DNA from: Klebsiella pneumoniae
Lineage (GTDB): Bacteria > Pseudomonadota > Gammaproteobacteria > Eutrophobiales > Eutrophobiaceae
Assembly (NCBI GenBank): GCA_945878555.1
Contig: CAMDWI010000031.1
Location: 1-32,746 of the forward strand
Length of the DNA stretch: 32,746 nucleotides
Direction of reading: 5' to 3'
Numbering within the stretch: position 1 is the stretch's first letter; each line of letters starts with the position of its first letter. Of the stretch, positions 17,242 through 26,074 are shown in pieces. Below the pieces are notes generated by a model that saw nothing but the letters and a program-made list of their open reading frames with translations, searched no databases and was not told where the DNA came from. The position numbers and the translations under genes were made by a program.

Positions 17242-18225
17242 CTACCGTGGCAGGTTGATACCCTTCGCCTTGAAGAAGGCCAGGGCGGCCGGATGATACG
17301 GAAGCGGGCTGGCGGGTAAGGCCATTCTGTCAGTCGACCACGTTACAAACTCCTGGTTTTCCTTGACCAGATCGTCGTGTCCGTCCCACAGGACAGTCAG
17401 TACCTTGTTGACAGCTTCATCGCTCATATGGGTGCTGCCAACCAGATAATAATCGTACTGCAGAAAATGGGTGTCCTGATCCAGATCCGGGATCGAGCCT
17501 TTTGCCTCCAGACTGATGGACCCGGCATCAAATACCTTTTTCATACGTGCAACAGCCGGCGCAGAGGGGTCCAGTCCAAGATAACGAATGCCGATTTTTG
17601 TGCCGGCCTCGAGTATCGCCGGCATACCGGGTGTGGCACACAGGGCCACATCGGCGCGGCCCTCCGAAAGCGCCTCAACAGAGGCGACCGGGCTGCTGAC
17701 CGGGACCAGCTTAATGTCCTGCCGGGTCAGGCCCATATTGGCCATCTGTGCCTCGGCGAGCTGTTCACAGGATTTGTGTGAAGAGAAGGCCCCGGTAACC
17801 CGTTTACCCTTGATGTCGGCGATCGTCCTGATGTCCGAGTCGCGCGCGACGATGACGCCTACAGTATTTGCATAGGCGTTCGATATCAGTCGCAGGTTTG
17901 GACTGGCCTTGCGAAACGGTGCCTCTCCACGTAAACCCTGTGTCGCATCGTTTGCGTTAATCAGTGCCAGCTGGGCTCGTCCGCTGTCGAGCATCGGTAC
18001 GATGACCTGTGCCCCGCCATAACCCGCGACGATAGTCTTGTAGGGTGTAGTGCGGGTTATCGTTGCAGCCAGGGTCACGCCAACACGGTAGGCCATCGAA
18101 CCGGCGGGCAGTGTCAGTAATTGCAGTGTGTCCTCGGCGGCAGCGAGATTGCGGTTTAGCGTCAGCGTGGACAGCAGTACAAAAACACATGACAGGGCGG
18201 TGCAGCGTTTGAACAATGGGTACAT
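17242..18225 (-). CDS. TAXI family TRAP transporter solute-binding protein
   Basis: The 327-residue periplasmic binding protein has a signal peptide (about 1-30, ending NLAAAED). The mature N-terminus LLTLPAGSMAYRVGVTLAA and the segments IADIKGKRVTGAFSSHKSCE and MGLTRQDIKLV follow the TAXI-TRAP pattern of a two-lobed binding protein. Family ligands include glutamate, 2-oxoglutarate and other carboxylates; the ligand here cannot be read from sequence. A GGGGAA site precedes the ATG. It is the first gene of the operon with the fused permease directly downstream. Confidence 0.92.
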   Translation of the reverse strand: MYPLFKRCTALSCVFVLLSTLTLNRNLAAAEDTLQLLTLPAGSMAYRVGVTLAATITRTTPYKTIVAGYGGAQVIVPMLDSGRAQLALINANDATQGLRGEAPFRKASPNLRLISNAYANTVGVIVARDSDIRTIADIKGKRVTGAFSSHKSCEQLAEAQMANMGLTRQDIKLVPVSSPVASVEALSEGRADVALCATPGMPAILEAGTKIGIRYLGLDPSAPAVARMKKVFDAGSISLEAKGSIPDLDQDTHFLQYDYYLVGSTHMSDEAVNKVLTVLWDGHDDLVKENQEFVTWSTDRMALPASPLPYHPAALAFFKAKGINLPR

Positions 18226-18364
18226 CAGCTTCCCCCGGATTCGATCCAGTTTACTATTGGTATGACGGGGCAGCGTATTGACTGGGTTTTACTGTGTCAA
18301 CAGTTTTGCATGAAAGCGGGGAAAGTCGAACGCGGGGTGTGGGTGAAAACGCCAGAAGCCGGTG

Positions 18365-18392
18365 TTCCGGGGCTGTCTGTACAGCCCCGGAA
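18365..18392 (-). terminator. Strong hairpin downstream of typA
   Basis: A perfect 12-bp stem TTCCGGGGCTGT/ACAGCCCCGGAA (18365-18376 with 18381-18392, loop CTGT) starts 23 bases past the typA stop. It has no U tract directly after it on either strand, so it is either a non-canonical terminator or a 3'-end stabilising structure. A termination role fits its place between typA and the TAXI gene, both on the minus strand. Confidence 0.5.
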
Positions 18393-18415
18393 TAACCGGG
18401 CAGATGAGTGTACGT

Positions 18416-20239
18416 TCAGGCGAGTTCAGCCTGGCGGCCGGTACGCTTGCGCTCGTGTTCTTTCAGTTTTTTCTTGCGGATACGGATATTCTTCGGTGTG
18501 ATCTCGACCAGTTCATCATCATTGATGAACTCCAGTGCACGTTCGAGAGAGAGACGCATCGGTGGGGTCAGAATGACGTTATCATCCTTGCCGGCAGCCC
18601 GCATATTGGTCAGCTGCTTGCCCTTTAACGGGTTCACCACCAGATCATTGTCGCGTGAATGCAGTCCGATGATCATGCCTTCATATACCTCGGTACCATG
18701 ACCGATCATCAGCTGGCCACGTTCCTGCAGGTTGAACAGCGCATAGGCGAGTGCCTTGCCTTCGCCATTCGAGATCAGCACACCATTGGCACGCTGATTA
18801 CGGATCGATTTTTTGTAGGGGCCGTAGTGATCAAATACGTGATAGATAAGACCGGTGCCAGCTGTGGCTGTCAGGTAGTCAGTACGAAAACCAATGATGC
18901 CACGGGCCGGGATCATATAGTCGAGACGGACACGACCACGACCATCCGGGATCATATTGACCAGCTCACCACCACGGTTACCCAGCATCTCCATCGCCGC
19001 GCCCTGATAGGTGTCTTCCATATCCACAGTCAGCTGCTCGTAAGGCTCGCAGCGTTCACCGTCTATGTCTTTCAGGATGGCCTCGGGTCTGGATACGCTG
19101 AATTCATAACCTTCGCGGCGCATGTTTTCGATAAGGATACCCAGATGTAGTTCACCACGACCGGAGACCCTGAACTTGTCTGGGTCATCTGTCTCCTCAA
19201 CACGCAGTGACACGTTATGTTTCAGTTCGTGGAACAGACGTTCACGTATCTGGCGTGAGGTGACGTATTTACCCTCGTTTCCGTTAAACGGGGAATCGTT
19301 GATCTGGAACGTCATAGTCAGGGTTGGTTCGTCGACGATCAATGCCGGTAGCTTTTCCGGGGTGTCCGGATGGCACAGGGTGTCGGAAATGTTCAGTTCC
19401 TCGATACCGCTGATCGCAATAATATCTCCGGCGGAGGCCTTTTCGATTTCCGTCCGTTCAATACCAAGTAGCCGGTATATGGCCATGATCTTGCCACGTT
19501 TGATGGTTCCGTCCGCCTTGACGTTCGCTATAGTCGTGTTCGGCTTGATCTCGCCACGGGTGATACGACCAATACCGATCATGCCAACATAGTTGTTATA
19601 GTCTAGTGCGCTGATCTGGAGCTGGAACGGTCCGTTCAAATCAACAGCGGGCGGTGGTACATGTTCAATGATGGCCCGGAACAACGGCTCCATATTCTGT
19701 TCGATATGTTCCATGTCCTTACCGCTGTAGCCCTGTTTGGCCGAGGCGTAAATGACCGGGAAATCGAGCTGTTTGTCATTCGCGCCGAGCCGGTCAAACA
19801 GGTCGAAGGTCTGATCCACACACCATCCTGGCCTCGCGCCGTCACGATCAATCTTGTTGATGACGACAATCGGGTTCAGGCCGCGGGCCAGGGCCTTCTG
19901 CGTCACAAACCGGGTCTGCGGCATCGGGCCGTCAACCGCATCTATCAGCAATAGTACCGAATCGGCCATCGACAGCACGCGTTCTACCTCGCCGCCAAAG
20001 TCGGCATGTCCCGGCGTATCAATGATATTGATACGGTAGCCATTCCAGTCGAGTGCAGTGTTTTTTGCCAGAATGGTGATGCCGCGTTCCTTTTCCAGGT
20101 CATTGGAATCCATGACGCGTTCGGGCATGACCGCGCGGCTGTTGAAAGTGCCTGACTGGGTCAATAACTGATCTACCAGGGTGGTTTTGCCATGGTCAAC
20201 GTGGGCGATAATGGCGATATTTCGGATTTTGTCTGTCAT
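18416..20239 (-). CDS. typA: Translational GTPase TypA/BipA
   Basis: The 607-residue protein is full length for BipA. The N-terminal GTPase domain has [10 protein letters not shown] (P loop), [10 protein letters not shown] (switch I), [14 protein letters not shown] (switch II) and NKID. The EF-G-like domains II, III and V follow, then the BipA-specific C-terminal domain, including [12 protein letters not shown] near the end, which contacts the ribosome. Known roles are 50S ribosome assembly at low temperature and stress adaptation. It is divergent from a cold-shock gene across 248 bp, a fitting partner for low-temperature growth, though divergent placement alone does not prove co-regulation. 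Confidence 0.97.
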   Translation of the reverse strand: MTDKIRNIAIIAHVDHGKTTLVDQLLTQSGTFNSRAVMPERVMDSNDLEKERGITILAKNTALDWNGYRINIIDTPGHADFGGEVERVLSMADSVLLLIDAVDGPMPQTRFVTQKALARGLNPIVVINKIDRDGARPGWCVDQTFDLFDRLGANDKQLDFPVIYASAKQGYSGKDMEHIEQNMEPLFRAIIEHVPPPAVDLNGPFQLQISALDYNNYVGMIGIGRITRGEIKPNTTIANVKADGTIKRGKIMAIYRLLGIERTEIEKASAGDIIAISGIEELNISDTLCHPDTPEKLPALIVDEPTLTMTFQINDSPFNGNEGKYVTSRQIRERLFHELKHNVSLRVEETDDPDKFRVSGRGELHLGILIENMRREGYEFSVSRPEAILKDIDGERCEPYEQLTVDMEDTYQGAAMEMLGNRGGELVNMIPDGRGRVRLDYMIPARGIIGFRTDYLTATAGTGLIYHVFDHYGPYKKSIRNQRANGVLISNGEGKALAYALFNLQERGQLMIGHGTEVYEGMIIGLHSRDNDLVVNPLKGKQLTNMRAAGKDDNVILTPPMRLSLERALEFINDDELVEITPKNIRIRKKKLKEHERKRTGRQAELA

Positions 20240-20334
20240 ACGGGCCGTCTGTAAAAAGGTCGCGAATTATACATGATTCTTCATTTATATATATATCGCG
20301 ACAGTGCCAGGTCTTAAAAAATATCCATCCGGAT

Positions 20335-20364
20335 TTGCCAAAACCCGAAAAACTGGTCTATTCT
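20335..20364 (+). promoter_or_regulatory. Candidate promoter of the cold-shock gene with long leader
   Basis: TTGCCA (20335-20340) and TATTCT (20359-20364) are 18 bp apart and would give a 5' untranslated leader of roughly 115 nt. Long structured leaders are a known feature of cspA-type genes, where they act as RNA thermosensors. The elements are imperfect matches and were found by eye. Confidence 0.4.
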
Positions 20365-20487
20365 GGGTTTGGGGCATGCAGTAAACAGGGGAATGGTAGT
20401 GTCTGGAGTGGTTCACGTAGTGTTCCTGCCGGGTGTGATTACCAGCTGCAAGTTCGCAATTTTTCCATTAGAAGGGGGGAGTTTTAG

Positions 20488-20700
20488 ATGGGTAATGGTA
20501 TTGTAAAGTGGTTTAATAATGCGAAGGGGTTCGGGTTTATCGAGCCGAAAGACGGTGGTGACGATATTTTTGTCCACTATTCAGCTATCAAGTCTGACGG
20601 TTATAAAACCTTGAGCGAAGGTCAAACAGTGTCCTATCAGGCCGAACAGGGCCCGAAAGGTTTTCATGCAGTAGAGGTAATGGTGCAACTGGAAGCCTAG
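20488..20700 (+). CDS. Cold-shock domain protein (CspA family)
   Basis: This is a 70-residue single cold-shock domain, the standard length. RNP-1 is seen as KGFGFIEP and RNP-2 as DIFVHYSAI, with the starting [11 protein letters not shown]. It binds single-stranded RNA or DNA and acts as an RNA chaperone. The ATG is preceded by a strong AGGGGGGAG site. An efficient terminator follows 24 bases after the stop, so it is transcribed alone. Which CspA paralogue it represents, and whether it is cold-inducible, cannot be told from the sequence. Confidence 0.96.
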   Translation: MGNGIVKWFNNAKGFGFIEPKDGGDDIFVHYSAIKSDGYKTLSEGQTVSYQAEQGPKGFHAVEVMVQLEA

Positions 20701-20723
20701 ACAGCGACCAGAAATCATCAATT

Positions 20724-20749
20724 AAACCCCGCTATATGCGGGGTTTTTT
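20724..20749 (+). terminator. Rho-independent terminator of the cold-shock gene
   Basis: The stem AAACCCCGC/GCGGGGTTT (20724-20732 with 20738-20746) has a TATAT loop and runs into a T6 tract (20744-20749). This is a textbook intrinsic terminator 24 bases after the csp stop. Confidence 0.95.
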
Positions 20750-20825
20750 GTTAGAGTGGAATAACAGGCACGTATTGTCTGTTGACCTTTACCTTTTATT
20801 CAAAATCGGGGGCACTATCCAGTTT

Positions 20826-21014
20826 ATGGCAGTCTGGGAACAGGTATTGCTGGGAGCAGCAGCGTTAATCATGCTGTTTTTGTTCTGGCCAGGGGTGAAA
20901 GCGGCAATCGCAAGAAGCCGTGCGGTTGAAAATCCAGACTGGAAATCAGCACTGATCCCGCTGGGGCTGGTGGTTTTGTTTGTGGTGTTGTTGATTGCTG
21001 TATCCCGAAGCTGA
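20826..21014 (+). CDS. Small two-helix membrane protein (62 residues)
   Basis: The ATG at 20826 gives 62 residues with two transmembrane segments, about 6-22 (VLLGAAALIMLFLFWPG) and 42-59, joined by a short charged loop containing ARSRAVENPDWKSA. An in-frame upstream start at 20736 lies inside the csp terminator and is rejected. The ribosome-binding site is weak (GGGGG about 14 bases upstream). The family is unknown to me. It precedes ttcA on the same strand by about 50 bp. Confidence 0.6.
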   Translation: MAVWEQVLLGAAALIMLFLFWPGVKAAIARSRAVENPDWKSALIPLGLVVLFVVLLIAVSRS

Positions 21015-21066
21015 CTCTCCGATCCCGCATCACTGCATTTTCAGGCCGATCTGCGTATAATCCGGC

Positions 21067-21945
21067 GTGAATCATGAATACAGGCAATTAGAGAAGATGG
21101 AAGCGGTATCCCGAAAAGAAGAATACGATTTTAACAAGCTACAGAAGCGCCTGCGTCGCAACGTAGGCTCGGCTATCGAAGACTTTAACATGATAGAGGA
21201 GGGCGACCGGGTTATGGTTTGCCTCTCGGGTGGTGCTGATTCGTATTCGATGCTGGACATCCTGCAGAGTCTGCAGCGGAGCGCCCCTGTCCAGTTTGAA
21301 CTGACAGCGGTCAATCTGGACCAGAAGCAGCCAGATTTTCCCGAGCATGTGTTACCGGAGTATCTGCAAAAAATCGGCGTGCCCTATCATATCCTCGAGC
21401 AGGATACCTACAGTGTGGTCAAGCGGGTCCTCGAACCGGGCAAAACCATGTGTGGACTGTGTTCGCGGCTGCGCCGGGGGATACTTTACCGTTTTGCCAA
21501 AGAGCAGGGCTACACAAAGATTGCACTGGGCCATCATCGTGATGACATCATCGAGACTCTGTTTTTAAACATGTTTTACGGTGGCAAGTTAAAGGCGATG
21601 CCACCGAAGTTGCTCAGTGATGATCAGGCACATGTCGTCATCCGGCCGCTGGCATACTGCAAGGAGAGTGATCTGAAGCAGTATGCAGAGATCAAGGAGT
21701 TCCCCATTATTCCCTGTAACCTGTGTGGTTCGCAGGAACATCTGCAACGCAAGGCAATGAAGCAGCTACTGAATGAATGGAACCACAAGTATCCGGGTCG
21801 CGTAGAGACGATCTTTGCGGCAATTCAGAATGTTGTGCCTTCACATCTGGCCGACTTTAATACATTTGATTTCAAAAACCTGGGACGTACGCAAGCCGAA
21901 GGTGAGGTGGGTTCCAATATGGGTTGGTCGGACCCCCGGGGTTGA
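21067..21945 (+). CDS. ttcA: tRNA 2-thiocytidine(32) synthetase TtcA
   Basis: The 292-residue enzyme uses ATP and an iron-sulphur cluster to thiolate cytidine 32 in certain tRNAs. The PP-loop is SGGADS (54-59). Cluster ligands are seen as CGLC (C129, C132) and the CNLC segment (C220). [19 protein letters not shown] and QNVVPSHL match the family well. The first codon is GTG at 21067; an ATG at 21097 ([10 protein letters not shown]) is an equally good start. TtcA of E. coli has lysine in the PP-loop (SGGKDS), here alanine, which still fits the general SGGxDS motif. Confidence 0.95.
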   Translation: MNHEYRQLEKMEAVSRKEEYDFNKLQKRLRRNVGSAIEDFNMIEEGDRVMVCLSGGADSYSMLDILQSLQRSAPVQFELTAVNLDQKQPDFPEHVLPEYLQKIGVPYHILEQDTYSVVKRVLEPGKTMCGLCSRLRRGILYRFAKEQGYTKIALGHHRDDIIETLFLNMFYGGKLKAMPPKLLSDDQAHVVIRPLAYCKESDLKQYAEIKEFPIIPCNLCGSQEHLQRKAMKQLLNEWNHKYPGRVETIFAAIQNVVPSHLADFNTFDFKNLGRTQAEGEVGSNMGWSDPRG

Positions 21946-21972
21946 GCGCGATATTCACAGGGAAGGGAAACC

Positions 21973-22623
21973 ATGGCTGAATTTACCCTGATACAGAAGA
22001 TTATTATCTATTCTATACCGGTCATTTTCGCGATCACCGTGCATGAAGTGGCGCATGGATGGATGGCCAGCAGGCTGGGTGACCAGACCGCGAGAATGAT
22101 GGGCAGACTGACGCTGAATCCTGTCAAGCACATCGATCCGGTCGGGACCATCATGGTACCGGTCATCATGCTGATGTTTACCCCTTTCATGCTGGGCTGG
22201 GCCAAACCGGTACCGGTCAACTGGCGCAATCTGCGTCACCCACGCCGCGATATGGCCTGGGTCGCCGTGGCAGGACCGGCCGCGAACCTGCTTATGCTGG
22301 TCATCTGGGCACTGCTGGCAAAGTTCATCCTGTTGTCCGGCACTGGCAATAGTGAGTATGGACTCCCGTTTATGGCTATGGCTATGGGAGGCGTACTTAT
22401 CAATATCGTGCTGATCGTCCTTAACCTGTTGCCGGTACCTCCACTCGATGGCAGCCGGATAGTCAGTTCGCTGTTACCACCCCGTTCTGCCATCCTGTAC
22501 AATCGTCTTGAGCCTTACGGACTGATGATAGTGCTGGCATTGATGGCTACCGGTATACTTGGGGACATCATGATGCCGGCCATTTCCGCGCTGCAATCTG
22601 TTGTTCAAGGACTGATATTCTGA
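21973..22623 (+). CDS. Site-2 protease family (M50) membrane metalloprotease
   Basis: This 216-residue membrane protein has the zinc motif HEVAH (H24, E25, H28) in the first transmembrane segment and the third ligand in NLLPVPPLDGSR (D159). This compact form, with no PDZ or CBS domain, is the common YwhC/Rip-like type whose substrates are mostly unknown. It begins 27 bp after ttcA and may be co-transcribed. A GGAAGGGAAA stretch provides the ribosome-binding site. Confidence 0.92.
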   Translation: MAEFTLIQKIIIYSIPVIFAITVHEVAHGWMASRLGDQTARMMGRLTLNPVKHIDPVGTIMVPVIMLMFTPFMLGWAKPVPVNWRNLRHPRRDMAWVAVAGPAANLLMLVIWALLAKFILLSGTGNSEYGLPFMAMAMGGVLINIVLIVLNLLPVPPLDGSRIVSSLLPPRSAILYNRLEPYGLMIVLALMATGILGDIMMPAISALQSVVQGLIF

Positions 22624-22837
22624 TCCATCGGGGAGTGTCCCGGACATGTCCACGTTCAGGCAGTGCAAAACGCTGACTACAGGCAAAATTCGCAGGATCT
22701 GTCGTCCCTTTGCCAGAATCAGTTATCAGACCGGGTCAAAAGACATTTGCCAAACGGGTTGGATGATGTAGCATTTTGCAGTCGTATCCGGGGAACCAGG
22801 AGATATCTCGCATCGTGAGCCATCACATATAAAAAAA

Positions 22838-25537
22838 ATGAATATACCTCCAGATAAACAAAAATACGCAGATCTGATTCGTCAGTTGATACCCATCAAC
22901 GAATTGCCGCAGGACGTACAGAATCAAATCATCGTCAAGGGCGATATCTTCGAATTAAAAAAGAAGGATCTGATATTTAACCAGGGCGACCGGGACAACT
23001 ATTCGTACTATCTGCTGGATGGTGAAATAGAGCTTGAGGCCAACAAACAGGTTCATAACTCGATTGTTGGGAAGACTGATCGCGCCCGGTATCCGATGGC
23101 GCAGCTACAGCCGCGCCAGTTCTCCGGTAAGGCCAGGGTCGCTTCCACAGTGTTGCGCCTGGATCGTGATGTGCTGGACAAGCTGCTGGTTATGCACCAG
23201 AGCAAGAATGTGGCAGATGATGGACTGGGCGACGGAACCGGTATCGTCGAACTGGACGAGATTGACGGCGTTGATGATGAAGGCGACTGGATGACACGGA
23301 TGTTGCAGTCGGAAATCTTTTCCGGCATGCCCACGGCAAATATCCATCAATTGTTCGGTCTGCTTGAACCCGTTGAGTACAAGACAGGTGAGAGCGTCAT
23401 CCGGCAGGGTGAGTCCGGTAACCATTACTATATTATCCAGGAAGGACGCTGCGAGGTGTTGCGGCAGTCCATTCCCGGTGGCAAGGCAATCCGGCTGGCA
23501 GAACTACATCCGGGTGACAGTTTTGGCGAGGAGGCCTTGATCGCTGAAACCACGCGCAATGCGACCATCAGGATGCTGACCGACGGCGTGGTGGCGCAGC
23601 TCAGCAAGGAAAATTTTGTCACTTTGATCCAGAAACAGGTATTGAAAGCGGTCAGCTCCGGCCGTGCCGCCGAGATCGTAAAAGCCGGTGGCAAATGGCT
23701 GGATGTCAGGTTCAAGAATGAATACGACCGTAATACCATCGAGGGTTGTGAACATATCCCGATGAATATCCTGCGCCTAAAACTCGACAAGCTGGACCGG
23801 AATGTTCATTACGTACTGTTTTGTGATACTGGTGGGCGCAGTTCAACCGCCGCGTTTCTATTGACTGATGGCGGTTTTACCGCCAGTTACCTGGACGGCG
23901 GTCTGGTCAATCACCCGGAACTGGCCCCACCCGAGGATGTGACCCAGGCACCAAAGGTCCCGGTAGCACCTGCACCGAGGCCAGTAGCAGCCACGCCAAC
24001 TGCACCTAAACCGGCGTCCGCGCCACCTGCTGTGAAACCGGCGGTAGCGGAACAGGTAGCCGCTGCACCCAAACCGGCGGTAGCGGAACAGGTAGCCGCT
24101 GCACCCAAACCGGCGGTAAAACCGGAGTCACAGCCACAAGTTAAACCGGAACCCAAACCGGTTCTTAAACCGCAGGCGCCACCGGTGCCACCAGTACCTG
24201 TCCATAACGAACCGGCTCCGCGGCCCGCACCCGTTTCACCGCCCCCTGCCGCTGCAGCGCCGGCAATCGCACCTGCCGATACAGCAAATGATGATGACGA
24301 CGGAGACATGGACCCCGAGATTATGGCCACTGTACTGGAGGCCGAACTGACCCGGACCAACTTCCAGATTGAACGGGCCAGACAGCAGGACCAGACTGAA
24401 CAGAAAAATATCGAGACAGCCAGACGTCTTGAACAGGAACGTGCCAAGATTGAAGAGGCCAAAAAGCGTGTTGAGGAAGATGTACGCAGGCTGAGACAGG
24501 AAGAAGAATCCAGACTGAAAAAAATGGAGCAGGAGGCCGCTCATCGGCTGGAGCTTGAGCGCAGGAAAATTGAAGAGGTTTATTCACGCAACGCCGAGGA
24601 GATGGAGAAGCTCGAAAGGCTCAAACATGAGGCGGAAGAGAGCCTGAAGCTGGAAAAAGAACGGATAGAACGCGAGGCCGAAGAGGCGCGCAAGGGTCGG
24701 CAGGATGTCGAGAAGATCCGTCAGGAACTGGAAGCTGCTCGCAAGGCGATGGAGCAGGAGGCAGAACGACGCAGGCTTGAGCAGGATGAAATGCGCAAGC
24801 AGATTGAAGCAGAGGCCCGGCAAAAGATCGAGATCGAAAGAGGTAAACTCGCCGAGCAGATAGCCAGAAATAATCAGGAGATGGAAAAGGCAAAACAGGA
24901 CAAGGCCATTGCCGAGGCAGGCAGGGTGGCCGCCAGGCAGGAAGCCGAGTTGATGATACAGGAATACAAGTCACAGCATGAAAAGTCGCGTGCTGATGAG
25001 GAAGAACAGCTCCGTGCCGAACGCATGAAGCTCGAAGAAGAACAAAAAAATATCCAGAAGGTATTGCAGGAAATCCAGAAGACCCGTGCCGAGGCCGAGG
25101 CACTGAAACGTGCTGCCCTGGCGGAAGTGTCCGCATTGAAGGCCAGACAGTTCCAGGAGGACGTTACCCGCAGCGAGGTAGCACGTAACGAACTGAAGGA
25201 CAAGATCAAACAGGCGCAGGCCAAACTGATCCAGGCTACCGAAAATGTAGTGAAAGTCCAGCAGGACGAGGAACAGGCCGTCGTTGCCAGAAAGGTCAAC
25301 GAGGAGGACTTGCAGAAGAAAAAGGCCGAGGAAGAAACCTTGCGCAAGCAGCTGGAGGCCGACCTGTCCGAATTCAAGGAAGAGCTGGAGGTGCAGGAGC
25401 GGGAGTATGCGAATGCAACCACCCAGCTTGAACACATGCGCAGGATCAGGGAACGTGCCGAGTCAGCCAAAAAGGCCGCCGAAGATGCATCCCGCAACCT
25501 GTTGTCCGATGTCGCTTCTCAGCTTGGCGATAAGTAA
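22838..25537 (+). CDS. Two cNMP-binding domains, rhodanese domain, Pro/Ala linker and long coiled coil
   Basis: The 899-residue protein is cytoplasmic (no signal peptide or membrane segment). Residues 25-115 are a degenerate cyclic-nucleotide-binding domain with no phosphate-binding cassette. Residues 155-270 are a better one, with cassette GDSFGEEAL (226-234) and RNATI (240-244). Residues 272-362 are a rhodanese domain with loop CDTGGRSS, so the catalytic Cys329 is present. A Pro/Ala/Lys linker (365-480) carries two perfect copies of a 12-residue repeat, then an acidic patch NDDDDGDMD (484-492). Residues 500-895 are an almost unbroken charged coiled coil. The ATG has no adjacent ribosome-binding site; an AGGAG at 22798 instead serves a possible five-codon leader (GTG 22815 to TAA 22832). 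I infer a nucleotide- or redox-responsive scaffold; its partner is unknown. Confidence 0.88.
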   Translation: MNIPPDKQKYADLIRQLIPINELPQDVQNQIIVKGDIFELKKKDLIFNQGDRDNYSYYLLDGEIELEANKQVHNSIVGKTDRARYPMAQLQPRQFSGKARVASTVLRLDRDVLDKLLVMHQSKNVADDGLGDGTGIVELDEIDGVDDEGDWMTRMLQSEIFSGMPTANIHQLFGLLEPVEYKTGESVIRQGESGNHYYIIQEGRCEVLRQSIPGGKAIRLAELHPGDSFGEEALIAETTRNATIRMLTDGVVAQLSKENFVTLIQKQVLKAVSSGRAAEIVKAGGKWLDVRFKNEYDRNTIEGCEHIPMNILRLKLDKLDRNVHYVLFCDTGGRSSTAAFLLTDGGFTASYLDGGLVNHPELAPPEDVTQAPKVPVAPAPRPVAATPTAPKPASAPPAVKPAVAEQVAAAPKPAVAEQVAAAPKPAVKPESQPQVKPEPKPVLKPQAPPVPPVPVHNEPAPRPAPVSPPPAAAAPAIAPADTANDDDDGDMDPEIMATVLEAELTRTNFQIERARQQDQTEQKNIETARRLEQERAKIEEAKKRVEEDVRRLRQEEESRLKKMEQEAAHRLELERRKIEEVYSRNAEEMEKLERLKHEAEESLKLEKERIEREAEEARKGRQDVEKIRQELEAARKAMEQEAERRRLEQDEMRKQIEAEARQKIEIERGKLAEQIARNNQEMEKAKQDKAIAEAGRVAARQEAELMIQEYKSQHEKSRADEEEQLRAERMKLEEEQKNIQKVLQEIQKTRAEAEALKRAALAEVSALKARQFQEDVTRSEVARNELKDKIKQAQAKLIQATENVVKVQQDEEQAVVARKVNEEDLQKKKAEEETLRKQLEADLSEFKEELEVQEREYANATTQLEHMRRIRERAESAKKAAEDASRNLLSDVASQLGDK
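24035..24118 (+). repeat. 36-bp perfect tandem repeat in the linker
   Basis: Two identical 36-bp units (24035-24070 and 24071-24106) are followed by the first 12 bases of a third (24107-24118). Each unit encodes 12 residues of the Pro/Ala/Lys linker, so copy-number change would keep the frame. Perfect identity suggests a recent duplication. Confidence 0.95.
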
Positions 25538-25580
25538 CCCCGATTATCTGATCGTTTGCAGGGTCAGGATTTCCTGGTAA

Positions 25581-26057
<477 letters not shown>

Positions 26058-26074
26058 TAACCCTGCCACCCGAT

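Noticed and set aside
20736..20825. Longer start of the small membrane protein
   Set aside because: It would begin inside the csp terminator hairpin and adds residues that are not membrane-like.
23911..24462. Minus-strand frame of 183 Gly/Ala-rich residues opposite the linker of the large coiled-coil gene
   Set aside because: It mirrors the biased Pro/Ala codons of the real gene and has no family signal or ribosome-binding site.
24874..25497. Minus-strand frame of 207 Ser/Cys/Phe-rich residues opposite the coiled coil
   Set aside because: A low-complexity shadow of Glu/Lys/Arg/Ala codons; the plus-strand coiled coil explains the open frame.
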